A stretch of DNA of 64,000 nt from assembly GCA_017502305.1 (NCBI GenBank), contig JAFVVG010000040.1:1-64000 (forward strand), given 5' to 3'. Below, one piece after another: positions 30,503 to 41,812 of this stretch (positions are counted from its first letter, which is position 1; each line of letters starts with the position of its first letter). Made by a program: the position numbers and the translations under genes. Below the pieces are notes generated by a model, which saw nothing but the letters and a program-made list of their open reading frames with translations, was not told where the DNA came from and made no database searches. The stretch is from Clostridia bacterium (lineage in GTDB: Bacteria; Bacillota; Clostridia; Christensenellales; Aristaeellaceae).

Positions 30503-31357
30503 ATGAAAGTAATGGTTACAGGCGCCGCCGGTCAGCTGGGCAGGGATGTGCTCAACTGTCTGGCCGCCATGAATATCGAAAGCAAGGGCGTGGATTATCA
30601 GGACTTTGACCTCACCGACGGCCAGGCCGTGATCGCCGCTGTACGTAGCTACGCACCCGACGCCATCATCCACTGTGCCGCTTATACCGCCGTGGACAAG
30701 GCCGAGCAGGAGCCGGAAAAGTGCGCCGCCGTGAACGGCATGGGCACGCTGAACCTGGTGCGCGCCGCCCTGGCGGTGGACGCCAAGCTGCTTTATGTTT
30801 CCACCGATTATGTGCTCAACGGCGAGGGCGAGACGCCCTTTGAGGTCAACGCCCCCCACGGCGCCCGGAACATCTATGGCCTGACCAAAGCCCAGGGCGA
30901 GGAGGCCGTCCGCAGCCTGATGACCCGGTTCTTCATCGTCCGCACTGCCTGGGTCTTCGGCGTGAACGGCAGCAACTTCGTCAAAACCATGCTCCGTCTG
31001 GGTGCCGAGCGGCCCGAGGTGCGGGTGGTCTGCGATCAGATCGGCAGCCCCACCTATTCCCCCGACCTGGCACGGCTCCTTTGCCAGATGATCCAGACCA
31101 ACAAATTCGGCGTCTATCACGCCACCAACGAGGGTTTTTGCTCCTGGGCGGAATTCGCCGCTGAAATCATGCAGCAGAGCGGCTGCCGCTGCAGGGTGAT
31201 TCCCGTTACCACCAGCCAGTATCCCACCCCTGCCAAGCGCCCCGCCAATTCCCGCCTGAGCAAGGCCAGCCTGGATGCCGCCGGCTTCAGCCGCCTGCCC
31301 TCCTGGCAGGACGCCCTTGCCCGCTTCCTGAGCGAGCTCAACGCCGCACAGGCCTGA
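30503..31357 (+). CDS. rfbD: dTDP-4-dehydrorhamnose reductase
   Basis: Last step of dTDP-L-rhamnose synthesis (NAD(P)H-dependent reduction). 284 aa, the usual length. Short-chain dehydrogenase fold: TGAAGQLGRDV (Rossmann), AAYTAVDKAE, STDYVLNG, catalytic Tyr-Lys in IYGLTKAQGE, RTAWVFG and DQIGSPTYSPDLA. The other rfb genes are not in the window. An orphan reductase is common when the pathway is split. Rhamnose probably feeds a surface polymer. A GGAGG site precedes the ATG. Confidence 0.92.
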   Translation: MKVMVTGAAGQLGRDVLNCLAAMNIESKGVDYQDFDLTDGQAVIAAVRSYAPDAIIHCAAYTAVDKAEQEPEKCAAVNGMGTLNLVRAALAVDAKLLYVSTDYVLNGEGETPFEVNAPHGARNIYGLTKAQGEEAVRSLMTRFFIVRTAWVFGVNGSNFVKTMLRLGAERPEVRVVCDQIGSPTYSPDLARLLCQMIQTNKFGVYHATNEGFCSWAEFAAEIMQQSGCRCRVIPVTTSQYPTPAKRPANSRLSKASLDAAGFSRLPSWQDALARFLSELNAAQA

Positions 31358-31398
31358 TTTCTTACAGATACAACCCAAATCAAGGAGGGTTCCGTTAC

Positions 31399-32175
31399 AT
31401 GAAGAAGAGCAAGATCATTCTGCTGGTCGCCGGTGTGCTTCTGCTTGCCTTGGGCGTGTGCCTGTTCGCCTTTGCCCCCGCGCAGAACACTTATCTGAAA
31501 TCCGCCGTTTTCCTGAAGGAGCCTGTGGTTCTTCCGGAAAACAACGGCAAGCTGGTGGTCCTGCGCGGAACGGTGGAAACCGCCGAAGCCGCCTACGACG
31601 CTACCTACGGCCTGACCCTGGACACTCCCCTGGCCATCCGCTACGACGAAAGCTACAACAAATCCCTGGCCAACGGCGCCTGGTACTGGGCATGGGAGGA
31701 GCAGTCCACCACCACCATCCGCGGCAAGGCCAAAGTGGGCGGGTTTGAACTGGACGCCGAGATCCTCCGCTATCTCCCCGCAGAGGCTGATTATTCCGCC
31801 TTCAACAGCAAGGAGACCATCTGGTACAACCTGCCCGTGGCCGACGGTAAAACCTATATCGTCAACAAAGGCGCTGATTATTACGCCCCCACCGACGACC
31901 GCGCGGCCGTCCAGCACGAAGGTACCCAGGCTTCCCGCTATGTGGCGCTGGACCCCGCCCAGCTGGGCGAGATCACCCTGATCGGCGTACAGAGCGGCAA
32001 CCGTCTGCTGATCTCCCAGACCCCCGAGGACACCCTGCAGCCTGGCGCCATCACCCGCGCCGAATTGGTGGGCGGCATGCCTGGTTGGATGCTGGCCCTG
32101 GCGGTAGTAAGCCTGCTGGGTGCCGCGGCGTGCCTGCTGCTGGCCCTGTGGAAGAAACCCGCTAAAGCCGCGTAA
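31399..32175 (+). CDS. Membrane protein, TMEM43-like
   Basis: 258 aa. An N-terminal membrane segment (IILLVAGVLLLALGVCLFAF) and a C-terminal one (GWMLALAVVSLLGAAACLLL) enclose a ~190-residue exported domain. The start of that domain (NNGKLVVLRGTVETAE) and the aromatic stretch AWYWAWEEQSTTTIRG resemble TMEM43-family proteins (GKLVxVxG, then a YQWxE-type motif). The match is modest and the family's bacterial role is unknown. Preceded by AAGGAGGG. Follows rfbD by 41 bp, probably co-transcribed. Confidence 0.6.
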   Translation: MKKSKIILLVAGVLLLALGVCLFAFAPAQNTYLKSAVFLKEPVVLPENNGKLVVLRGTVETAEAAYDATYGLTLDTPLAIRYDESYNKSLANGAWYWAWEEQSTTTIRGKAKVGGFELDAEILRYLPAEADYSAFNSKETIWYNLPVADGKTYIVNKGADYYAPTDDRAAVQHEGTQASRYVALDPAQLGEITLIGVQSGNRLLISQTPEDTLQPGAITRAELVGGMPGWMLALAVVSLLGAAACLLLALWKKPAKAA

Positions 32176-32182
32176 TGACAAA

Positions 32183-32208
32183 AGCCGCCGGTATGTACCG
32201 GCGGCTTG
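32183..32208 (+). terminator. Terminator-like hairpin, left flank of repeat R4
   Basis: A perfect 11-bp stem AGCCGCCGGTA/TACCGGCGGCT, almost repeated at 32420-32444 beyond repeat R4. Confidence 0.75.
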
Positions 32209-32221
32209 ATTGTCATAAAAC

Positions 32222-32414
32222 CCGGGTGGCGTCGGAGGGCCCGCAGGCCCTTCGACCCTGCATCGAAAATCGGCGACATGCGCGGCGATTTTCGTGCGAT
32301 TTTGCTTGCAAAATCGCTTCCTTACTCGAACGAACGGCCGGTCGGGCTGTTTACAGCCTGACCAGTGAGAGAGTGCACAACTCAAAAAAGTGGCCAAAGC
32401 CACTTTTTTGATAC
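32222..32414 (+). repeat. Multi-hairpin intergenic repeat, copy R4
   Basis: Full-length copy: box A TGGCGTCGGAGGGCCCGCAG, a CGAAAATCG/CGATTTTCG hairpin, a GCGATTTTGC/GCAAAATCGC hairpin, box B CTTCCTTACTCGAACGAACG, a GGTCGGGCTG/CAGCCTGACC hairpin, box C CCAGTGAGAGAGTGC and a TCAAAAAAGTGGC terminal hairpin. Closest to R2. Between convergent genes. Confidence 0.82.
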
Positions 32415-32419
32415 GCTGA

Positions 32420-32444
32420 CCGCCGGTATACACCGGCGGCTTTT
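32420..32444 (-). terminator. Terminator-like hairpin, right flank of repeat R4
   Basis: CCGCCGGT/ACCGGCGG stem and TTTTC on the + strand. It serves the minus-strand hydrolase gene end and duplicates the hairpin at 32183. Confidence 0.65.
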
Positions 32445-32450
32445 CTTTGC

Positions 32451-33362
32451 TTATTTCTTTTCTTCAATCCAGCGGATGATATCCTGCCAGACCTCTTCCC
32501 TGTTGATCTCGTTGAGCATTTCGTGGCGCGCGTCGGGGTAGAGCTTCACGTCCACCTGCTTCACGCCGGCCTCCCGCAGCTGCTGGGCCACCTTGTTCAC
32601 GCCGTCGCCGCTGCCCACCGGGTCTTTCTCACCAGAGAACATCAGCACCGGCAGGTCCGAGGGCACCTTCCCCACCTGGGTCAGGCGATTGAGCCCGGAG
32701 AAGAAATCCCGGTAGGCGCTTCCGGTGAAAATGAAGCCGCAATACGGATCCGCCACATAGCTGTCCACAATGGCATCGTCCCGGGTCAGCCAGTCAAAGT
32801 CGGTGCGTGCAGGCTTGAAAAGCTTGTTGCTCCCGCCGAAGGCAATGCTGTTGATCAGCTTGCTGGGCTTTTTCTCACCGCCGCACAGGCACACCAGGTT
32901 GGCCACGCTCAGGCCCAGTATGGCCACCGCCTTGGGGAAGAACCCGGTGCCGGAGAGAATCACGCCGGCAAGGCCCTCGGCATACTGGGCCATATAGCAG
33001 CGCACCACAAAACTGCCCATGGAATGCCCCAGCAGAATGTAGGGGGTGCCTGGGTTGTGCATCTGTATGCGTTGGCGCAGGATGTGCACGTCATCGATGA
33101 GGTGCTGCCAGCCATTCTTCTCAGCGAAATACCCCTTAATCCTCGCCGCCGTGCCGTGGCCCAGGTGGTTATGCCCCACCACAGCGTAGCCCGCTTTCAC
33201 AAGGGCGCGGGCCGTAGCGTCGTAGCGGTCGATATGCTCCGCCATGCCGTGCACCAGCTGGATCACCGCCGTGGGCTCGTTCTCGGGCAGCCACAGGCGA
33301 TAGTCCAGCACCGCGCCGGTGCTGGAAACAAACGTCCCTTTGCAGAAATGATCATCACCCAT
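32451..33362 (-). CDS. Alpha/beta hydrolase (monoacylglycerol lipase-like)
   Basis: 303 aa, cytoplasmic. Serine hydrolase triad: Ser in LLGHSMGSF, Asp in SGEKDPVGSG, His in DARHEML. The HGMAEHIDRYD oxyanion region and the order of motifs match monoacylglycerol lipase/lysophospholipase (PldB-like) enzymes. Substrate is probably a lipid or small ester. It begins 5 bp after the upstream Nudix gene, whose end provides GGAGG, so they form an operon. Confidence 0.85.
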   Translation of the reverse strand: MGDDHFCKGTFVSSTGAVLDYRLWLPENEPTAVIQLVHGMAEHIDRYDATARALVKAGYAVVGHNHLGHGTAARIKGYFAEKNGWQHLIDDVHILRQRIQMHNPGTPYILLGHSMGSFVVRCYMAQYAEGLAGVILSGTGFFPKAVAILGLSVANLVCLCGGEKKPSKLINSIAFGGSNKLFKPARTDFDWLTRDDAIVDSYVADPYCGFIFTGSAYRDFFSGLNRLTQVGKVPSDLPVLMFSGEKDPVGSGDGVNKVAQQLREAGVKQVDVKLYPDARHEMLNEINREEVWQDIIRWIEEKK

Positions 33363-33367
33363 GAGGA

Positions 33368-33847
33368 TCAGCCTCCGTTATCAGTCAGGCAATACAGCGA
33401 ATACGGCGCATGCCTGGTATTGGCTTCATATTCTTCGCAGCGCAGGCCGCTGCGGACCTCCAGCGCGCTGGCAATCAGCTTCCTGGTCAGCTCGGGAACG
33501 TCCTGCCGTTCAAGGGCCTCCTCCACCGCCAGCCACAGCACCTCGCTGTTCTCATGCTGATCGGAGACGGCCTCGCCGGAAACATATTCGGCCCGGAACG
33601 CAATATACCAATCCCGCATATTGAACCGGATACCGATGATATCCCGAGGCTCCACGGTAACGCCCGTTTCCTCCAGGAACTCACGCTTGAGCGCCTGCTG
33701 GGGCGTTTCACCCATGTTGACATAACCTCCGGGGATAATCAGCTTTCCCGCGCCGCCGCCATAGGTGTGCCTGGCAAGCAGCACCTTGCCCTGGCGGATC
33801 ACCACACCGGTAACGCTTTGACCCCAGTTGGTCTGCTTCTGTTCCAC
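33368..33847 (-). CDS. Nudix hydrolase
   Basis: 159 aa. Nudix box IPGGYVNMGETPQQALKREF then LEETGV, complete. N-terminal SVTGVVIRQGKVLLARH is the usual first strand pair. Similar in length to the Nudix protein at 4769-5290 but not a close paralogue. First gene of a two-gene operon with the alpha/beta hydrolase. Substrate unknown. Confidence 0.88.
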   Translation of the reverse strand: MEQKQTNWGQSVTGVVIRQGKVLLARHTYGGGAGKLIIPGGYVNMGETPQQALKREFLEETGVTVEPRDIIGIRFNMRDWYIAFRAEYVSGEAVSDQHENSEVLWLAVEEALERQDVPELTRKLIASALEVRSGLRCEEYEANTRHAPYSLYCLTDNGG

Positions 33848-33933
33848 GGCTATACCTCCGCCAATTATCTCTCATTATATTATAGCAAGACCTCTGCGAT
33901 GAAAGAAGTATTTTCATTGTATTTACTTTTTTC

Positions 33934-33962
33934 ATGACAAGTCGCCTCATTGTGTGTATAAT
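33934..33962 (+). promoter_or_regulatory. Promoter of the YitT-family gene
   Basis: ATGACA (33934-33939), 17-base spacer ending in TG, TATAAT (33957-33962). It overlaps the ATG-like frame start at 33954, which rules that start out. Confidence 0.8.
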
Positions 33963-33998
33963 GGAGTCACATCCACCACAGAAGTGAGGTTTTCTCCT

Positions 33999-34841
33999 GT
34001 GCTTTCCAAGAACGCCGTTAAGGATTTCCTCATCATCACCTTCGGCACCGCCGTTGTGGCTGCGGCCGTGTATTTCTTCATGCTGCCCAGCCACGTCTCT
34101 GTTGGCAGCGCCGCCGCCCTGGCCATGGTGCTGAGCAACTTCATCCCCCTTTCCGTTTCCACCATTACCCTCATCATGAATATCGGCCTGCTGATCATCG
34201 GCTTCCTGCTGGTTGGTCCGGCCTTTGGCGTGAAAACGGTCTACTGCTCGGTGCTGATGCCCATCATCATGGGCGTATTCGAGCGCTTCTTCCCGGATTT
34301 CCAGTCCATCACCCAGGATCCCCTGCTGGACGTGATCTGCTACATTCTGGTGGTGGGCATCGGCCTGGCGATCCTCTTCCCACGCAACGCTTCCTCCGGC
34401 GGGCTGGACATCGTGGCCAAGATCATGAACAAATATCTGCACATGGATCTGGGCCAGGCCATGTCTCTTTCCGGCATTGCCGTGGCCTTGACATCCGCCC
34501 TGTGCTACGACGCCAGAACCGTGGTGCTCTCCGTGCTGGGCACCTATTTCGGCGGGCTGGTGGTGGACCACTTCATCTTCGGCATGAACATCAAGCGCCG
34601 GGTATGCGTGATCTCCTCCGAGCTGGAGAAGATCGTGCAGTTTGTGATCCATGACCTGCACAGCGGCGCTACGCTGAACGAGATCATCGGCGCCTACGAC
34701 AACACGCCCCGCCGGGAGATGATCGCCATTGTGGACAATCAGGAATACCGCCGCCTGATGGACTTCATCCGCGAAACCGATCCCAAGGCCTTTGTGACGG
34801 TGTATTCCGTCAGCGATATGCGGTATATGCCCAAGAAGTAA
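33999..34841 (+). CDS. YitT family membrane protein (DUF161/DUF2179)
   Basis: 280 aa from a GTG at 33999, with AGTGAGG about 9 bases upstream. The open frame reaches back to 33954, but that region holds the -10 box. Five to six membrane segments (residues ~8-190) form the DUF161 part (LPSHVSVGSAAALAMVLSNF; ASSGGLDIVAKIMNKY). The cytoplasmic C-terminal ~80 residues are a DUF2179 domain (VISSELEKIVQFVIHDLHSG; EMIAIVDNQEYRRL). Function of the family is not established. Confidence 0.85.
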   Translation: MLSKNAVKDFLIITFGTAVVAAAVYFFMLPSHVSVGSAAALAMVLSNFIPLSVSTITLIMNIGLLIIGFLLVGPAFGVKTVYCSVLMPIIMGVFERFFPDFQSITQDPLLDVICYILVVGIGLAILFPRNASSGGLDIVAKIMNKYLHMDLGQAMSLSGIAVALTSALCYDARTVVLSVLGTYFGGLVVDHFIFGMNIKRRVCVISSELEKIVQFVIHDLHSGATLNEIIGAYDNTPRREMIAIVDNQEYRRLMDFIRETDPKAFVTVYSVSDMRYMPKK

Positions 34842-34866
34842 ACCTGCTCTCAGGGAGGGAAAGTAT

Positions 34867-35853
34867 ATGTTCATGGACAAAACACTCAAAGAATTGCTGG
34901 AAAACCCGCTGGTTGCCGATATTGCGCCGGAAGCCATCAGCAAGCGGGATCTGTCCGCAGAGGAGTTCTACCACTGGACGCTGCGCGATATTGCCGACAA
35001 AATGGGCTGGCGCAACCTGAACAGGGGATTTACCCGCCTGTACAGGGCTGCGGAACGTGGAGATTACTTCTTCCCGCTGTATTCGCAGCAGGAGTGCGCC
35101 CTTGCCCCTTCCAAGCAGAGTGCAAGCCTTGTCTATCTCCCCTCGGACGATCCTGCGGCAGATCACAGACCCTTCATGTTTCTGGTTCCCGGCGGCGGCT
35201 TTGTAAACGTGTGGAACCTCACCGAAGGCTGGCCCGTGGCACAACATTTCAACAACCTGGGCTACCATGTGTTTGTGCTCACCTATCAGGTGTGCGTGGA
35301 GGGTGCCGCCCTCAGGGCCATGGACGATATGGCCCGGGCGATGGCGCTCATCCGTAATCACAGGGCGGAATTCCGCGTCGACCCCGACCGATACATCACC
35401 TGTGGATTCTCCGCGGGCGGCTACATCGTGTGCCTGTGGAACACGCAGGTCGGTTACGCCGCCAAGGAGCTGCCCCGGCCGCAGGCGTGCTTCCCCATCT
35501 ATCCGCCCACCTCCTACCGGCTCATGAACGCCGATGAATGGGACGATGAAGACGACAAGGACGCCTTCGCCCGCGACGGTGTGGGCTGCTCCATGGCCGA
35601 AGCCTGCAACAGCTGCTTCGAGATCCCGATGCATGTACAGCTCTTTCCGCCCACGGCTATTTTTGCCACAGCGGAGGACGAGCTGGTCGATCCCGAGCAT
35701 TCGCGGCTGCTGGCCCGGGCCCTCGACGCGGCGGGCATCCCCTGCCGGCTGGAGATCGGCCCCACCGGCGGCCACGGCTTTGCCGACGGCGTGGGCATGT
35801 GCATGGAAGGCTGGCCGCAGCGCGCCATTGATTGGTATGAACACCTCGCCTGA
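34867..35853 (+). CDS. Alpha/beta hydrolase, esterase/lipase-like
   Basis: 328 aa. The ~90-residue N-terminal region is not recognised. It is followed by a hydrolase domain with oxyanion motif FLVPGGGFVNVW, nucleophile GFSAGGYIV, acid in FATAEDELVDPEHS and His in PTGGHGFADG. The order resembles BD-FAE/acetyl-xylan-esterase-like carbohydrate esterases. No signal peptide. It lies 25 bp after the YitT gene in the same direction with GGGAGGG before the ATG, so probably the same transcript. Confidence 0.8.
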   Translation: MFMDKTLKELLENPLVADIAPEAISKRDLSAEEFYHWTLRDIADKMGWRNLNRGFTRLYRAAERGDYFFPLYSQQECALAPSKQSASLVYLPSDDPAADHRPFMFLVPGGGFVNVWNLTEGWPVAQHFNNLGYHVFVLTYQVCVEGAALRAMDDMARAMALIRNHRAEFRVDPDRYITCGFSAGGYIVCLWNTQVGYAAKELPRPQACFPIYPPTSYRLMNADEWDDEDDKDAFARDGVGCSMAEACNSCFEIPMHVQLFPPTAIFATAEDELVDPEHSRLLARALDAAGIPCRLEIGPTGGHGFADGVGMCMEGWPQRAIDWYEHLA

Positions 35854-35859
35854 GCGCTT

Positions 35860-35882
35860 GCTCCCTTCGGGGAGCTTTTTTT
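35860..35882 (+). terminator. Terminator of the esterase gene
   Basis: Stem GCTCCC/GGGAGC with a TTCG-type loop and a 7-T run. Confidence 0.88.
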
Positions 35883-35913
35883 GTGCAAAAACTTCACGTC
35901 CGTTTGGGCATGC

Positions 35914-35944
35914 AAAAACGTCCCCTGCCTTTCGGCAGGGGACG
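35914..35944 (-). terminator. Terminator of nifJ
   Basis: A perfect 11-bp stem CGTCCCCTGCC with its complement and, on the minus strand, a TTTTT run. Confidence 0.88.
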
Positions 35945-35965
35945 CGAGTTAGCTTTTAAGCAGGA

Positions 35966-39538
<3,573 letters not shown>

Positions 39539-39638
39539 CTATTGGATGCTCCTGTGCTGGTGTGAAGGGGCTCCGGAAAGCCCTTTCATGCCAGCATAAG
39601 CGCACGACAAAAAACGCGGATACTCCTCTATCGTGTCA

Positions 39639-39667
39639 ATTATAATAGTTTGTGCGAAATCTGTCAA
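39639..39667 (-). promoter_or_regulatory. nifJ promoter
   Basis: Minus strand consensus TTGACA (39662-39667), 17-base spacer, TATAAT (39639-39644). The ~160-nt leader includes a GGGGCT/AGCCC(T) hairpin near 39565-39590. Confidence 0.85.
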
Positions 39668-39721
39668 TGTCAGGAGCGGTATTTCCAGCGATTCCTGACG
39701 GCTTTTTTTCTTTCTTTATCA

Positions 39722-40579
39722 TTATTCTGTAAAGGCCATGATATCCGCATCCTCCCGCGTGCCGCCGAAGATCCGCTTCCAGGAGCCGTCCTCCTCCCGG
39801 CACAGAAGGGCGCTGGAGGGGCCGCCGTCCAGGTCGTAAACCCATTCCGGGTCGAAGTGGGTCTGCAGGAAGTCCACGCACTGGATCAGGCTCAGGCCAT
39901 AGGTTTCCTTGTTGGTCACGGTCAGCAGCAGATAATTGTTGTTGTCCATCTTGGCAATGATGGTGCGCAGGGCCCGTGTTTTGGCGAAGAGCCACGTTTC
40001 GTCCAGAATTCTTTGGTGATTCACCACCATGGGGCAGCCTTCGTAAAAGGACCAGGTCTGGGTGGGCTCATGGGGCAGAATGTCCTCGATGTCCTCCCCC
40101 ACGTGCAGGTGCAGGCCGTCCCTTTGCAGGGTCAGGCCATAATAGGGCACGCCCTGCAGATGGCGGAACACTTCCCCATCGGTAATCGTGAGACTACCCA
40201 GGGGCGTGTAGAAATAATCCGGGCTGCCGCCGGGGTAGTTATCGGGAATCTCCGGGAACACCGGGCTCACATAGCCGCTGCCGTTGACGGCCAGCACCGC
40301 TCCATCCACCCGGGCTGCCATGTCCTCGGGCATGGCCAGGCTTTCCTCCCACACGCCGGTGGCCTTGCGGATCTGCCGCCCCGGGTCCGCCATCCACACC
40401 TTGGTCACATAGCACAGCGCCCCCTCGTAGGATACGCTCTCCAGGGTGAACTTCAGGGTTTCGCTGTCATAGGTGCGCTTCACCTTGCCCTCAAAGGTAT
40501 AGTCATACACCGGCAGCCCCTCCGCCAGGCAGGAGGAGCACAGCATCAAAAGCATCAGCCACGCAAGCAGTTTCTTCAC
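39722..40579 (-). CDS. Exported phosphodiester glycosidase family protein (NAGPA/DUF2233), second copy
   Basis: 285 aa with signal peptide MKKLLAWLMLLMLCSSCLAE. Family motifs: VLAVNGSGYVSP (the usual NGDFF/Y position reads NGSGY) and VYDLDGGPSSALLCREE. It shares architecture with the protein at 16149-17048 but is only distantly similar. Likely a cell-surface polymer enzyme. Monocistronic, divergent from the phosphoesterase-like gene. Confidence 0.8.
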   Translation of the reverse strand: MKKLLAWLMLLMLCSSCLAEGLPVYDYTFEGKVKRTYDSETLKFTLESVSYEGALCYVTKVWMADPGRQIRKATGVWEESLAMPEDMAARVDGAVLAVNGSGYVSPVFPEIPDNYPGGSPDYFYTPLGSLTITDGEVFRHLQGVPYYGLTLQRDGLHLHVGEDIEDILPHEPTQTWSFYEGCPMVVNHQRILDETWLFAKTRALRTIIAKMDNNNYLLLTVTNKETYGLSLIQCVDFLQTHFDPEWVYDLDGGPSSALLCREEDGSWKRIFGGTREDADIMAFTE

Positions 40580-40615
40580 GTCGTTTCAGCTCCGCTTCAC
40601 ATTTTTGTTACACAG

Positions 40616-40645
40616 ATTATACCACATCCCCCATCTTCCGCGCAA
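40616..40645 (-). promoter_or_regulatory. Promoter of the NAGPA-type gene
   Basis: Minus strand TTGCGC (40640-40645), 18-base spacer, TATAAT (40616-40621). It sits immediately beside the divergent promoter at 40654. Confidence 0.6.
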
Positions 40646-40653
40646 ACCTGCCC

Positions 40654-40682
40654 TTGAAATCATCCCCGGGCAGGTCTATAAT
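40654..40682 (+). promoter_or_regulatory. Promoter of the phosphoesterase-like gene
   Basis: TTGAAA (40654-40659), 17-base spacer, TATAAT (40677-40682), 30 bp before the ATG. Confidence 0.75.
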
Positions 40683-40711
40683 GATATGGAACATACTGGG
40701 GAGGTGTGGCC

Positions 40712-41791
40712 ATGCGGCGCAGGCGCAGAAAGAATCAATATGTTTTCGCGGGTGAGGTTCCCCGCAGCAGGGGCAAATCCTTTCTGCTGGGGCTGCTTGC
40801 CGTGCTGGCGGCCGGCCTGCTGGCCACCCTTATCACCAATTTCACCCTGAACAACCAGGTGGCGCTGAACAAGGTCAGCGTCACGGTGCAAAACCTGCCC
40901 GAGGACCTGGAAAACTGGTCCATCCTCCACATTACCGACCTCCACGGCAAGGAGATCGGCGCCGGACAGGGCGGCATCCGCAAGGCGCTCAGCGGCGTGA
41001 ATTATTCCAGCGTGGTCTTCACCGGCGACCTCATCGGCCCCGACGGCGACGTGCAGCCCCTGCTGGAGGTCATCGCCCTGCTGGCCACCGACAAGCCCAA
41101 GTTCCTCATCCCCGGCGACGAGGATCCCAGCCCCTATATGTCCACCGCCCATGACAGTCTTTCCGTCTACGCCCCCTGGGCCCAGGCGGTGATGGACGCC
41201 GGCGTGACCATCCTGGATGAGCCCGTCAGCGTGCAGCGGGGCAAGAGCACCATCTGGTTCACCCCGGAATACCTCTATTCCCTGGATCTGGGCAGCCTTG
41301 CCGCCGTGTATCAAAGGCAGCTGGACGACCTGAGCACCTTTGATATCCTCACCCCCGACCAGTCCGCCCAGAAGCGGCTGGCGGAGCATCACCTGGCCCG
41401 GATGGAGCGCATCGGCCTGGCCATGGACGCCATGAAGGAAAAGGATATCCAGGTGGTGCTGACCCACGCGCCCCTGACCCGCTCCTATGTCCATACCATG
41501 CTGCAGTGGGTGGATAAAAAGGAAATCTTTTCCCTGCGCAACGCCGCGGTGGTGCTGGCCGGCCATTACGCCGGCGGTCAGTGGCGCATGCCCTGGGGCG
41601 GCGCCCTCTATGTGCCGGATTACGGCTGGTTCCCCGAGGATACCCTCATCACCGGCTTTGATTACGTCAACGGCATTCCCCAGTACATTTCCTCCGGCCT
41701 GGCCGCCAGCGCCTATTATCCCTGGCAGCCCTTCCGGCTCTTCAACCAGCCGGAGATCGCCTATGTGACCCTCACCGCCCGCATGAACTGA
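40712..41791 (+). CDS. Membrane-anchored metallophosphoesterase-like protein with altered metal site
   Basis: 359 aa from the ATG at 40712 (GGGGAGG, 7-base spacing). A basic N terminus and one membrane segment (about 23-44) place the domain outside. Calcineurin-like motifs: ITDLHGKEIG (intact), FTGDLIG (intact), IPGDEDP instead of GNHD, LTHAP (intact), AGHYAGGQ instead of GHTHGGQ. The bridging Asn, catalytic His and one metal His are thus replaced, so activity may be lost or changed. Followed after 22 bp by a MATE gene. Confidence 0.78.
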   Translation: MRRRRRKNQYVFAGEVPRSRGKSFLLGLLAVLAAGLLATLITNFTLNNQVALNKVSVTVQNLPEDLENWSILHITDLHGKEIGAGQGGIRKALSGVNYSSVVFTGDLIGPDGDVQPLLEVIALLATDKPKFLIPGDEDPSPYMSTAHDSLSVYAPWAQAVMDAGVTILDEPVSVQRGKSTIWFTPEYLYSLDLGSLAAVYQRQLDDLSTFDILTPDQSAQKRLAEHHLARMERIGLAMDAMKEKDIQVVLTHAPLTRSYVHTMLQWVDKKEIFSLRNAAVVLAGHYAGGQWRMPWGGALYVPDYGWFPEDTLITGFDYVNGIPQYISSGLAASAYYPWQPFRLFNQPEIAYVTLTARMN

Positions 41792-41812
41792 TAAACAGGA
41801 GAGCGACCTATT

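Noticed and set aside
31117..32433. 438-aa minus-strand open frame reading through repeat R4
   Set aside because: It joins antisense of the 31399-32175 gene to the repeat. The recurring LSHWSGCKQPDR-like and AGPPTPPGF strings come from the intergenic repeat, not a protein family.
33954..33998. ATG-type upstream start of the YitT-family gene
   Set aside because: It overlaps a TATAAT -10 box, so it would not be in the transcript.
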